A DNA stretch of 64,000 nucleotides, taken from assembly GCF_013488205.1 (NCBI RefSeq), contig NZ_CP040908.1, positions 1,403,876-1,467,875 of the forward strand, written 5' to 3'. Made by a program: the position numbers and the translations under genes. The first letter of the stretch is position 1, and the number at the start of each line of letters is the position of its first letter. Origin of the DNA: Empedobacter falsenii. GTDB lineage: Bacteria; Bacteroidota; Bacteroidia; Flavobacteriales; Weeksellaceae. Of this stretch, positions 1 to 8,608 are shown in pieces. The notes below the pieces were generated by a model that did not search any database, was not told the DNA's origin, and saw nothing but the letters and a program-made list of their open reading frames with translations.

Positions 1-633
1 TTTGGTAATACAATCAAAGCGCTTGATTTTACTAAGAACAATCACGTCGATTTAGTTTTTTTGGATATTGAAATGCCAACCATAAATGGTCTGGAACTCG
101 CAAAACAATTGTCTACGAATACATTATTTATTTTTACGACGGCTTATCCACAGTTTGCGATTGATGGCTACGAGTTAGATGCGATAGATTATTTATTGAA
201 ACCTATTTCGCAAGAACGGCTAAAAAAAGCAATTAATAAAGCAGAATTATTGCATCAATTATTATCAGATAATACCATAAAATCAACAATTGAATCTAAT
301 TCAGCTCAATTTATGTTTATCAAAGCAGACCGAAGATTTCATAAACTAAACTTTGAGGATATTACACATATCGAAGCTTTGAAAGATTATGTCATCATTT
401 ATACGGACAAACAAAAGTTGATAACCGCTATGAATCTGAAAACGATGCATACAAAGCTTCCAAACACAAGCTTTTATAGAGTGAGCAAATCCTATATTGT
501 GAATAAGAATCACATCACTTCTTTTGATTATAACACTTTGTACATCGATGATGTTGCGATTGCAATAGGTTCTACTTATCGTAAATTATTTTTTGATAAT
601 TATGGCGAAGGTTATATAAAAATGGAGGATTGA
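1..633 (+). CDS. LytTR-family response regulator (5' partial)
   Basis: This is the 3' part of a LytR/AlgR-type response regulator; the frame is open from base 1, so the true start lies before the window. The receiver domain shows the phospho-acceptor Asp in FLDIEMP (codon 22 of the visible part), the T of FTTAYP and the K of LLKPIS. A LytTR DNA-binding domain follows (FMFIKADRRFHKLNFEDITHIEAL as a spread motif, then YRVSKSYIVN near the C-terminus). In this family a sensor histidine kinase of the YehU/LytS type is usually the adjacent gene; it would lie upstream. A TTG at 61 could be mistaken for a start, but it falls inside the receiver domain and is rejected. Confidence 0.93.
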   Translation, partial: FGNTIKALDFTKNNHVDLVFLDIEMPTINGLELAKQLSTNTLFIFTTAYPQFAIDGYELDAIDYLLKPISQERLKKAINKAELLHQLLSDNTIKSTIESNSAQFMFIKADRRFHKLNFEDITHIEALKDYVIIYTDKQKLITAMNLKTMHTKLPNTSFYRVSKSYIVNKNHITSFDYNTLYIDDVAIAIGSTYRKLFFDNYGEGYIKMED

Positions 634-783
634 GGCAAAACAACTGACAATACGTTTAATGTTAGGGATTATTAGTCCATCTTATATCCTGGCTTTTTGT
701 AGTTTTTTGGTTTTAATTAAATATTGCCAATTTCTATTTAACCATACATTTTACCATGCCAATGTTACCTGCAGGCGTTTTAG

Positions 784-1434
784 TTATTTTAGGTCATATG
801 AATATCCTATTTCTTTCAGGTCCTTTTCAAGTTGTTTCCAATCTTCAAGTTCCTCTACGATTGTTAAAACCATTTCTTTTGTTAAGGTTTTCCCGTTATA
901 TATTTCTGTTACGGTTTTTAATGGGATTCCAGTTTCTATAAAACTTTCTTCAAAATATTCAGTAGCCCAATCAATGTAAGTTTGTGGATTACCATCAAAA
1001 ATTTCTAAAAATTCATCAGATCCATCTTGAAAATGTTCAAGTTTTCCGATTTTCCATTTATTTTGTTTTGTAGTCCAAATGCAGAATGTTGATCCAATTG
1101 ATTGTACAGGTTCTCCAAATATAAACTCATTAAATATTTCAGGCATTTCCTGAGTTAATTTTTCTTTTGCAGGAAGTTTTTCTTCGAAATCATAGAGCTC
1201 GTGAGCAAACCCATTTATTACACAACCTTCTTGCACAAATAAAATTAGCATTTGGTCTCCTTCACCATTTCTCATTTCGAAAAATTCTTCATTTTCTGAC
1301 CACTTGTCATTATACGAATAGTAACGATATTCCCATTCTTGCGAAAGAATAGCATCTAAGACAGAGATTGCTTTGCAAATTGACTTTAGTTTTCTTGGAT
1401 CAGGGAGTGAATTAATATTTTTAGTTGATATCAT
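784..1434 (-). CDS. hypothetical protein, acidic, single-gene unit
   Basis: A 216-residue soluble, acidic protein without signal peptide or membrane segment. I do not recognise the family. The N-terminus (ISTKNINSLPDPRKLKSICKAISVLDAILSQEWEYR as a general region) is helical and is followed by a W/F-rich mixed section, reminiscent of the small SUKH/immunity-like or YobK-type proteins of Bacteroidota, but no diagnostic motif is visible. It stands alone on the minus strand, preceded by a homologous spacer (1435-1690) that carries a TATGTTTG -7 box, so it should be transcribed as its own unit. Confidence 0.75.
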   Translation of the reverse strand: MISTKNINSLPDPRKLKSICKAISVLDAILSQEWEYRYYSYNDKWSENEEFFEMRNGEGDQMLILFVQEGCVINGFAHELYDFEEKLPAKEKLTQEMPEIFNEFIFGEPVQSIGSTFCIWTTKQNKWKIGKLEHFQDGSDEFLEIFDGNPQTYIDWATEYFEESFIETGIPLKTVTEIYNGKTLTKEMVLTIVEELEDWKQLEKDLKEIGYSYDLK

Positions 1435-1690
1435 TTTGTCAAGTATGTTCGATTTACGCTTGCAGCTAACATTGCTTTTTTACGAAACTACTATAGTTTT
1501 AGTTTTGTAAAAAACACCTATATCTATCTTCCGTATTATTATTCCAAACATACAACAACTATTTTACAATAAATTACGATTTCTTGTAAAAACAAAAACC
1601 TAGCTTAAAAAAACTTAGCGAGGTTTTACAGTTTATTTTTTATCTGAAATGTCTATTTATGTAACAGTTAGCTATGTTTTCAGAAATGTT
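1435..1690 (-). repeat. cassette-type spacer A
   Basis: This spacer is homologous to those at 2781-2994, 16991-17276, 17967-18204, 19234-19477 and 20342-20606. Read on the minus strand from the upstream gene's stop it contains: AACATAGCTAACTG core (about 1661-1674), a GCGAGGTTTT hairpin terminator (about 1599-1634), a TATGTTTG -7 promoter box (1545-1552), a TTTCGTAAAA element and a GTTAGCT core close to the next start codon. The AGCTAAC and GTTAGCT ends form an inverted pair like the outer boxes of integron attC sites (RYYYAAC and GTTRRRY). Confidence 0.6.
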
Positions 1691-2086
1691 TTATTCTACT
1701 TCATTCAATTTATTTAAAAAAACAGTAAGCTTTTCCTCATCTATAGAAAAATCTTTTTTAATAACATTATTTTCAGTGAGGGCAAAGATTAATTGATTTC
1801 TCCCTACAATTTTACTACTTGTAAATTGTTTTTCTTGGAGTATAAAAGTAACTTTATTTGTAAACTTACCGTTTCCTAAAGGTTGGATTTCTCCTTTAAT
1901 TATTTCAACATTTTTTAAGTTGTAGATGTAGAAATTATTTCCATTCTTTTGATAATTAAATGCTATTTGATTATTTAGGAAAATATTTTCTTTATCAAAC
2001 TTAACGGCTGTAATGTTTTGTTTTTGAGCTAAAATAATTTGATATGGCAATAAGAATAGAATCAAAAAGATACTAAAGTGTTTCAT
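1691..2086 (-). CDS. secreted hypothetical protein
   Basis: A 131-residue protein with a clear signal peptide (MKHFSIFLILFLLPYQIILA, cleavage likely after ILA or AQ). The mature part is beta-rich with alternating hydrophobic residues and no cysteines. I do not recognise the family. It is a single minus-strand gene between spacers; the spacer downstream of its stop carries the terminator hairpin. Function unknown; periplasmic or surface location is inferred from the signal peptide only. Confidence 0.7.
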   Translation of the reverse strand: MKHFSIFLILFLLPYQIILAQKQNITAVKFDKENIFLNNQIAFNYQKNGNNFYIYNLKNVEIIKGEIQPLGNGKFTNKVTFILQEKQFTSSKIVGRNQLIFALTENNVIKKDFSIDEEKLTVFLNKLNEVE

Positions 2087-2107
2087 TAATTTTATATTAT
2101 TATAGTT

Positions 2108-2257
2108 AGTTTTTTATCAAGCATTTCTACTAAAAAAACTTTGCAAAGGCAGGAATTCGAAGAACTAAAGTTCATGAATTCAGAACCAAAGCAAAGAGCT
2201 TTTGGTGAATTAAATAGAGTAGAAGTTCAATTCTCCCTTCAACCGCCATTCAACTAA
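2108..2257 (+). pseudogene. 3' remnant of an unidentified plus-strand gene
   Basis: An open frame without start codon reads to a TAA at 2255-2257 and encodes a plausible, charged C-terminus (LQRQEFEELKFMNSEPKQ, then AFGELNRVEVQFSLQPPFN). Composition is more coding-like than the surrounding spacer, and it lies where the neighbouring cassette spacer is interrupted (only half of the usual spacer sequence follows, 2280-2390). I read it as the tail of a gene truncated by rearrangement. The parent gene is not in the window. Confidence 0.4.
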
Positions 2258-2390
2258 ACCAGTTGTTGTACAGTTCAACAATAAATCTCCTTAAAATATT
2301 TCTATAGAGGTTATTATTTATATTATTTTGTGTTTTTGTATTTAAAATTGGAAATGTGAAATAGCTACCAATGTTGGCTGAGTTATATTA

Positions 2391-2780
2391 TTATTTTTTT
2401 ATAAAAGGTGAATTTTCAAGACATTCTTCAGTATTACATAATATAAATCTGTCATTTCCTTGAAATTTAATTATACCGTTTGTAACATTTCCAATCGGTA
2501 TATCAACAATTTCTCCACTACAGTCAGGTTTAGAGTTTGTCCTAAGCCTTGTATCAGTCATTTTATAAATGTTCTCTTCTAATTTTTTAATAATAAATTT
2601 ATTATTTGTTTCCTCTTCTCCAGATATTGATATTCTATTACCTTTATTATCAATAATCCAAGTTTCAATACAACCATCAAAATCAGCTTCCCAAGTTCCA
2701 ATTATTGGAGATATACTATTATTCGTAGCACAAGAGTTTAATGATATTAAAGTTATAATTAAGGTGATTTTTTTTATCAT
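2391..2780 (-). CDS. small lipoprotein, lipocalin-like
   Basis: A 129-residue lipoprotein. The N-terminus MIKKITLIITLISLNSC has a lipobox with Cys17, so the protein is probably lipid-anchored. The segment beginning ISPIIGTWEADFDGC resembles the start of lipocalin-like domains of Bacteroidota (IxGxW), followed by beta-strand pattern sequence and four further cysteines that could form disulfides. It has its own promoter in the upstream spacer (TATATTTG on the minus strand at 2840-2847). Ligand and role unknown. Confidence 0.75.
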   Translation of the reverse strand: MIKKITLIITLISLNSCATNNSISPIIGTWEADFDGCIETWIIDNKGNRISISGEEETNNKFIIKKLEENIYKMTDTRLRTNSKPDCSGEIVDIPIGNVTNGIIKFQGNDRFILCNTEECLENSPFIKK

Positions 2781-2994
2781 AATTTTTTTATAAAGTCATG
2801 GAATAATTACAGCCAACACTATTTTCGTAAAATTAAACTCAAATATACAAACAAAATTAGATTGTATACCTTATTGTATAAAATTAACAACCTCCCTAAA
2901 ATCGCTTTTAAAAAGGTTATTATTTATTCTATTTTGTGTTTTTGTACCTAAAATTGGAGTTGTGAAACAGTTACCGATGTTGTGCGATGGTTAT
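2781..2994 (-). repeat. cassette-type spacer B
   Basis: Homologous to the other spacers, closest to the one at 19234-19477 (shared runs around the TATATTTG promoter at 2840-2847 and the TTTTGTGTTTTTGTACC segment). On the minus strand it has the core AACATCGGTAACTGTT near 2965-2980, a degenerate GGGAGGTT terminator stem, the promoter, and GTGTTGGCTG next to the downstream gene start. Confidence 0.6.
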
Positions 2995-3300
2995 TGATTG
3001 GGGTTTTCCTTAATTTCAAAAATATACTCTTTTTTCAATTTAGGTTTGATAGTTGCATTCTTATAAGTTCCTTTGATTTGCAATTCTGTATCCTAATTTC
3101 CTTTGGTAAGTTTAAATTGTACAGGACTTTTTGCTTTAATGATATTTTTCTCTCGAAATCTGATATTTTTTCATTTTTATTATACAAATCTATATTATGA
3201 AGCATAGTTGCTACAGGACCAGTCTGAACTACATTACCATTTTTTAATTTCACTTCAGGTAATATTTCATTTTCTTGAATTATTTTTTGATCATTTTAGC
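2995..3300 (-). pseudogene. degraded gene, two frames joined by a frameshift
   Basis: Two overlapping minus-strand frames together read like one protein. The first (from about 3295 down to 3140) gives NGNVVQTGPVATMLHNIDLY and continues into KNEKISDFERK. The second frame, after a shift near 3130-3150, gives IKAKSPVQFKLTKGN, a TAG stop, then DTELQIKGTYKNATIKPKLK and ends EYIFEIKENPNQ with TAA at about 2995. The frame is closed upstream by a stop at about 3298. So a gene has lost its 5' part and carries at least one frameshift and one nonsense codon. Family not recognised. Confidence 0.55.
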
Positions 3301-3488
3301 TAACGTATTTTTGATTTTAACATATTTTGAAGTTTTATTCATTAAAAATATTGTTTTACTAATTATGGGTTGGTATCAAAATATAATAAATAAAACTTAA
3401 TTATTGGAGGATTTAAAATAAGAAAAAACTATAAAATTTATTTAGAATAAATAAGAATAATGAAATAGCTTTGTTAAAATTTTTTAAA

Positions 3489-4747
3489 ATGAAAAAAGTA
3501 ACAATAGTACTTTCATTATTATATGCATCTATTTCCTTTGCACAAGAAAAGGATTCAATACAGACCAATACTTTAGGCGAAGTAATTATCAATACATTTA
3601 TTAAAAAGGATACCGATACTTCAAATAAAATGCCGTTGAAATTCATTGAAAATCCACAAGTTTTTTCGAGTATTGATAAATCAGTTTTAGAACATCAGGT
3701 CATTTTTACAGTTGACGATGCTTATCGTAATGTAACAGGTTTACAAAAAATGTGGAATTCTACTGGACGTTCTGGTGATGGAGGAGCTTATGTAACTTTA
3801 AGAGGTTTTGTTTCCAATAACTCTTTACGTAACGGTTTGGTAGCACCTGTTTCTACAACTATTGATGCTGTAAATTTGGAAAGATTGGAAGTTTTGAAAG
3901 GACCTTCCGCTACGATGTTTGGTAGTAATGTTACTTCGTATGGTGGAGTTGTAAATAGAATTACAAAAAAACCGCATGAGAATTTTGATGGATCTGTGAG
4001 TATTGCAGGTGGAAGTTATAATTATTATCGAACTTCTGCAGATGTAAATGCTCCGATTACAAATGATAATAAATTATTATTCAGAATTAATACTGCTTAT
4101 ACAAATTCTGGTACTTTTCAGAAAAAAAATAGTGGAAATGAATATTTTGCTTTTGCGCCTTCATTGCGATACAAACCAAATGATCGATTAGATATTAATG
4201 TTGATTTTGAGATGTACGAAAATAATGCAATGGCAGAGCAAATGTTTTTTTACTTAGCTGGTAATCCTTCTTTAGGGATTAATAATATGAATGATGTAGA
4301 ACGAGTTTTAGGATTAGATTATAAACAATCTTATGTTGGTGATGGTCTTAAAGCAAAATCAAAGGTTAGAAATATATTTGGTCAAGTAAATTATATAATT
4401 GATGATCATATAAAATCATCTACAAATATTAGTACTGCTTATTCTCAATCGAATGGATTTAGCCCATATTTTTATGTAGCTCCAGAAAGTACATATACTA
4501 AAAACCCATTAGATACAGAATTAGGCGTTATGCGTGCTGATCAATCAACAAGAGACAGTAAAAAAACAACTTTTCAAATTCAACAAAATTTTAATTTCGA
4601 TTATACATTTGGTAAAATGAGAAATAGAACGGTTATTGGTTTAGATTATATGCAAACGAAAGATAATCAGCTATTTATTTCTGGTGACTTTGATTGGGTT
4701 CCGTTTAAAAATGGAAATTATTCTAACATGAATAATCATATGTACGT
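3489..4747 (+). pseudogene. TonB-dependent siderophore-type receptor, 3' end lost at IS
   Basis: Outer-membrane receptor for a siderophore or similar ligand. The start ATG at 3489 gives a signal peptide (MKKVTIVLSLLYASISFAQ). A plug domain follows: LGEVIIN, DAYRNVTGLQ, GAYVTLRGF, ERLEVLKGPSATMFG, GGVVNRITKKP, then beta-barrel strands (GSVSIAGGSYNYYRTSADV and on). A full receptor is 700-800 residues; this one runs only about 420 residues until the IS end at 4748, after which the frame reads 12 more codons of IS sequence to a TAA at 4784. The distal barrel is not found on the far side of the IS, so the gene is dead and the missing part was deleted rather than just displaced. Confidence 0.85.
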
Positions 4748-4797
4748 TGTCAAAATAAATGGGACACCTCTTTCTAAAAATTAAGAGAGGGTTTGGT

Positions 4798-5781
4798 TTA
4801 TAAATTTATTATTTTTTCTTGAAAATACAATTGCCTTCTTTTGGCAATCGTTTGCCGTTTAATAATTGCTCTTTGTTCTAAAATTTTATCTGCTCTACCA
4901 AAATATACATCTGAAGGTGTAAGGTTGTTCAAAGCCTCATGATACCTGCAATTGTTATAGTTTTCTACAAACTTATTTAAGGCTTCAATCAGCTCATCAG
5001 GATGGTAATAATGATCCAGTTTTACTACATTTTTCATCGTTCTGTGGTACCTTTCGATTTTCCCTTGCGTTTGAGGATGCAGAGGCTTTCCTCTAACATG
5101 TTTCATTTTTTGAGTATTTTTCAAGTAATCTTTTAACTCACTTGATACATAACAAGGTCCATTATCAGATAATAATTTTGGTTTCTGTTTCGTTTTTAAT
5201 TTCGCTTTTTCAATAGCTGTTTTTACAGTTCTTTTCACATCTTCAGCTTTCATTGAACTGCATAATTCCCAATGAATAATATATCGGCTGTAATCGTCTA
5301 AAATCGTGCTCAAATAATACCATCCCCATCCAATAATTTTAAAATAAGTAAAATCTGTTTGCCACATTTGATGAACAAAATTCGTTTTATCTTTAAATTC
5401 ATTCGCTGCTGAAATCAGAATGTGATTGGGCGCTGGAATTAAATCTCGTTGCTTCAATATCCGATAAACACTCGATTCCGATATATAAATCCCTAATTCA
5501 TCGGTCATTTTAAAAGCCAGTTCTCTAGCAGATAATTCAGGATAATCCAAAGCTAATTCTACAATTAAATCTTTCTGAGATTCAGGAATACTATTCCATT
5601 TTCGATGCATTGAATAACGTTTAGATTCTAAACCCTCAAATCCATTTTCTAGATAATTTGAATACCATTTGTAAAATGTACTTCGTGCTATTCCAAATTC
5701 CTCTAAAGTACGTTTAACTCCAATTTCTGAACGAGTTACAGTCTGAATTATTTCATATTTTTCACTTGCTGATAATCGCAT
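4798..5781 (-). CDS. IS3-family transposase OrfB (DDE integrase core)
   Basis: The catalytic half of the transposase. N-terminal helix-turn-helix (EKYEIIQTVTRS...ARSTFYKWY) and HTH_21-like region (ELSARELAFKM) precede the rve integrase core. Catalytic residues are visible: D in WQTDFTYF, D in LLSDNGPCYVS and E in GKIERYHRTMKN, with the family's YNNCRYHEAL near the end. 327 residues is normal. It is probably made as an OrfAB fusion through a -1 frameshift at an A8 run (minus strand, 5822-5829): the OrfB frame is open from that run through to the ATG at 5781. Confidence 0.93.
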   Translation of the reverse strand: MRLSASEKYEIIQTVTRSEIGVKRTLEEFGIARSTFYKWYSNYLENGFEGLESKRYSMHRKWNSIPESQKDLIVELALDYPELSARELAFKMTDELGIYISESSVYRILKQRDLIPAPNHILISAANEFKDKTNFVHQMWQTDFTYFKIIGWGWYYLSTILDDYSRYIIHWELCSSMKAEDVKRTVKTAIEKAKLKTKQKPKLLSDNGPCYVSSELKDYLKNTQKMKHVRGKPLHPQTQGKIERYHRTMKNVVKLDHYYHPDELIEALNKFVENYNNCRYHEALNNLTPSDVYFGRADKILEQRAIIKRQTIAKRRQLYFQEKIINL

Positions 5782-5801
5782 ATATTTCTTAAATTTATTG
5801 A

Positions 5802-6155
5802 TTAATCCAACGAATCCAAGGTTTTTTTTACGATATCATAACGCACAACTAAATCGGCTACAATCTCTTTTAATTGTAAATTTTCTTTGCGGAGATCAGA
5901 AACTTCATCACTTGTTGCTTCACGTGTAATATCACCAGATAATCGCTTTTTACCAGCTTCTAAAAACTCTTTGTTCCACTTATAAAATTGAGATTGTGAA
6001 ATAGCATATTTGCGACAAAGTTCAGCTACTGAAATCTCAGCACGTAAGGCTTCCATCACAATTAAAATCTTTTGTTCCGCTGTAAATATTCGTCTTGTGT
6101 TTTGACGAATATCTTTTACAAATTTTTCAGGAGTTTTCTTTTTTGAATTTGCCAT
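5802..6155 (-). CDS. IS3-family transposase OrfA (HTH_Tnp_1)
   Basis: Helix-turn-helix protein that binds the IS ends: FTAEQKILIVMEALRAEI, SVAELCRKYAISQSQFYKW, then a leucine-zipper-like tail (LRKENLQLKEIVADLVVRY). ATG at 6155 (MANSKKK) is preferred to the upstream in-frame ATG at 6182, because homologous OrfA proteins start close to the HTH. The C-terminal codons cover the A8 slippery run (GTA AAA AAA ACC), where a -1 slip would enter OrfB. Confidence 0.9.
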   Translation of the reverse strand: MANSKKKTPEKFVKDIRQNTRRIFTAEQKILIVMEALRAEISVAELCRKYAISQSQFYKWNKEFLEAGKKRLSGDITREATSDEVSDLRKENLQLKEIVADLVVRYDIVKKTLDSLD

Positions 6156-6231
6156 AATTAAAATTAATGCTTTTAAAAACACTATCTTAAATTTTAGGTC
6201 TTAGATGTCCACTTTTTGCTGACGATTTACA

Positions 6232-6774
6232 AAAGTAAGAAAGGAGCAAGGGACTAATAATTCGGAAGAATTAAAATTACAAATAGAGCAACTCGAAAAA
6301 GAATTAGAAGAGGCAAGGTTAAAAAAGGAAAGAGCTTTATCTATGGCTCAACAAACCAAGAGAGGACATGTGTATATTATTTCGAATATTGGTTCTTTTG
6401 GAGAAAATGTATTTAAAATAGGAATGACAAGAAGGTTAGAACCTTTGGATAGGGTACGAGAACTAGGAGATGCCTCAGTCCCATTTCGATTTGATGTTCA
6501 TGCCATGATTTATAGTGATGAAGCCAGAACTTTAGAATATGAATTGCATAAAGCTTTTGCAGATAAAGCTGTCAATTTATTTAACTATAGAAGAGAGTTT
6601 TTTAATGTAACTCTTCAAGAAATTAAAGAAAAAATAGTAGAGTTAGGCTTTGAGGCTGAATTTATAACAGATGCGGAGGCGATGGAATATAGAGAATCAT
6701 TACTACTAAAAGAACAATCAACTATAGAACCAATTGAAATGATTGAAGAAGAATTTCCAACGAGTTTAATGTAA
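6232..6774 (+). pseudogene. DUF4041/GIY-YIG (T5orf172) protein, 3' fragment, copy 1
   Basis: The frame is open from the IS boundary and has a coiled-coil segment (KLQIEQLEKELEEARLKKE), then the T5orf172/GIY-YIG-superfamily domain: GHVYIISN...VFKIGMTRR with conserved LE..HK (TLEYELHKAF) and RREFFNV. An internal ATG at 6343 would make a 143-residue protein of the domain alone, which might still be expressed. The full gene should begin MGIFDFLKKK, as in the fragment at 49477. The 543 bp here are almost identical in length and sequence to 51477-52019, in direct orientation 45 kb away. Confidence 0.85.
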
Positions 6775-6902
6775 GCTCATAATTTTTGACATCTGAATTA
6801 AAATAATTACTTTTACTTATTAAACTTTATAAGTTGGTTTATGCGTAATTTATGTTGTAATTATTTTTGTATTTTTAGTGAATATATTTGATGATATCTA
6901 TA

Positions 6903-7730
6903 ATGCAAGTAATTAACGCAGTTCAAATAATCGATATTTTAGGTACAAATAGCATCCCGATTAAGGTGTTAGCTGAGGATGCAGAAATTTATTTTGCTAA
7001 AACTATATTTAAAACTCATCCACCATTAGAAGATATTATTAACGAATTGATTGGTAATTTTATTTATAGTAGTTGGGGAATTCGGGTACCTGAAATCAAT
7101 GTAATAAAAATTGAAAACGAACTTTTACAGCGTTTTATAACAGATAATAATATAGTTACTAAATATAGTGATTATAATTTAGAAGAATTATTTATTATTG
7201 GAGTTAAAGAAGTTGTTAATCAGATAGATGTAGATATACATAACTTGACTATTACGAGTAAAAATGATTTCAATAAATTTTTAAACCCTTATTTATTTTT
7301 AGATATAGCTTTTTGTGATATATGGTTAGGGAATAAAGATCGAAGAATTAATAATACTAATTTACTTTTAGTTGAAGATTATGGTAAATTAGATTTTGTT
7401 GCGATAGATCATACGCAGCTATTTGCAAATCAAATCAATTACAAAGGGCTTAAAATTACTATCATGGATAGTGATTTGTCTAATATGTTAATAACTACCG
7501 ATTTCACTAAAAAGATTTGTAAATTTGCAGAGAAAGAAATAATTTCAACGTATCATAATAGAATTCTTGAAAAGATTGGTATAACACTTGATGTTTTACC
7601 TAACTTCTTAGATCTCTTACCTTCTGAAATAGGACTAAGTAAAGCAGGGAGAAAGAAAATTATAGAGGTATTAGAAAATCAAGAAAGAAACAATAGAGTC
7701 GCTAACAAATTAATCAATTTACTAAGATGA
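6903..7730 (+). CDS. HipA_2-type kinase-like protein
   Basis: A HipA-like kinase-fold protein (HipA_2 family). Counting from ATG 6903: a probable ATP-binding Lys in YFAKTIF (K33), the catalytic-loop motif GNKDRRINN (D146, N151; compare NxDRHxxN of HipA) and AIDHTQLF (D169, metal-binding DFD/DHG position). An upstream ATG at 6891 is also in frame, but a TATATTTG -7-like box at 6883-6890 abuts it, so 6903 is favoured. The stop overlaps the next start (ATGA), so the pair is translationally coupled. HipA_2 with DUF3037 is a recurrent pair; whether it acts as toxin-antitoxin or in defence is not established. Confidence 0.8.
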   Translation: MQVINAVQIIDILGTNSIPIKVLAEDAEIYFAKTIFKTHPPLEDIINELIGNFIYSSWGIRVPEINVIKIENELLQRFITDNNIVTKYSDYNLEELFIIGVKEVVNQIDVDIHNLTITSKNDFNKFLNPYLFLDIAFCDIWLGNKDRRINNTNLLLVEDYGKLDFVAIDHTQLFANQINYKGLKITIMDSDLSNMLITTDFTKKICKFAEKEIISTYHNRILEKIGITLDVLPNFLDLLPSEIGLSKAGRKKIIEVLENQERNNRVANKLINLLR

Positions 7731-8608
7731 AATCGTATTACAGTTTAATCAGGTATTTTAATAACTCCTTATCGAAGGAGAATATTGTTATTGGGTTAAT
7801 TGCGATTTCTACAACCAATGTATTTTATAGATTCTCTGAATCTAAAATTAAATTGATTTCTAAATTTTCAGATCATCGTGATGATCTTTTAAATTATAAT
7901 GTAAAAAAAATAAAAGATTATTTAGATATCAATGTTAAGGATAAATTATTTGTCAAAGAGAACTCTTACAACCTTAAACTATACATTGACCGTCTTTCTA
8001 TTTATAGTAATGGTTTGATTCAATTTGATAAACCTGTTGAATTGAATATGGATGTAAACGAAGCATTTTTCAATACATTCTATGATAAATACATTGGCGA
8101 GTTTAAATCAAATGCAAGAAATAAAAAAGTTGATCAAGTATTTATACAACGTGTAGAAAATAAATTTAGTAAGCCTTTAGAGCATATTATTGATATAGAT
8201 TATAGAATAGAAAAAAAAATAATTCCATCATTATTCTTTGATTATAAATTAAATGGAATAGGTGTTAACGGTTCTATTTATAGTGTAAAATGTATTGATA
8301 TCAATTCAAACAGAACACTTGAAAATATTCAGAAAGATGTTTCAGAATTAGAAAGTTTAAGTTATAGACTAAACAGATTTTCTGAAGATAAAGTTATGCA
8401 TCCAGAAAACAATCGACATTTCTTGGTTATAGATGAGTATAAGGGGTATGACGATAAATATGCAGAATTATATGAAGCTTTAATTAGTCAAGAAAACGAT
8501 TTATATAAAATTGTCAATTCAGATCAATTAGATAATATTACGACTAAAATTATTAATTCTGGTGCTACTAAATTCTCAGCTTTAATTGAACAAAAACAAA
8601 TAAGATAG
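7727..8608 (+). CDS. DUF3037 domain protein, partner of HipA_2
   Basis: A 293-residue protein whose N-terminus (YYSLIRYFNNSLSKENIVIG then LIAIS) matches the DUF3037 pattern (YSxxRYxxxxxxxExxNIGVxxx). The rest is charged with alternating strands and helices, no catalytic signature seen and no membrane segment. It overlaps the HipA_2 gene by 4 bp (ATGA), so the two are one operon. In known occurrences DUF3037 is the obligate neighbour of HipA_2 kinases; by analogy it may be the substrate or regulator of the kinase, which is inference. Confidence 0.75.
   Translation: MKSYYSLIRYFNNSLSKENIVIGLIAISTTNVFYRFSESKIKLISKFSDHRDDLLNYNVKKIKDYLDINVKDKLFVKENSYNLKLYIDRLSIYSNGLIQFDKPVELNMDVNEAFFNTFYDKYIGEFKSNARNKKVDQVFIQRVENKFSKPLEHIIDIDYRIEKKIIPSLFFDYKLNGIGVNGSIYSVKCIDINSNRTLENIQKDVSELESLSYRLNRFSEDKVMHPENNRHFLVIDEYKGYDDKYAELYEALISQENDLYKIVNSDQLDNITTKIINSGATKFSALIEQKQIR

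Larger units (their letters stand above)
4748..6231 (-). mobile_element. IS3-family insertion sequence
   Basis: An element of about 1484 bp with two transposase frames. Proposed ends both start TGT: on the plus strand TGTcaaaataaatGGGACAcCT at 4748, and on the minus strand TGTaaatcgtcagcaaaaaGTGGACATCT from 6231 inward; the GGACA/CT core is shared with an offset, so the exact ends are approximate. No direct target duplication is visible (left flank ACGT, right flank AAAG), and the flanks are two unrelated truncated genes, which suggests a deletion adjacent to the element rather than a simple insertion. Confidence 0.75.

Noticed and set aside
659-1352. Plus-strand open frames opposite the 784-1434 gene
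   Set aside because: They are antisense shadows of a gene with a better start and composition; the same applies to most short frames inside larger genes throughout the window.
3301-3488. Regulatory structure in front of the TonB-receptor gene
   Set aside because: Only AT-rich sequence; no Fur-like box or convincing promoter could be defined.
6883-6890. TTG or ATG starts at 6888 and 6891 for the HipA_2 gene
   Set aside because: They overlap or abut a TATATTTG promoter-like box; the ATG at 6903 fits the family's N-terminus better.
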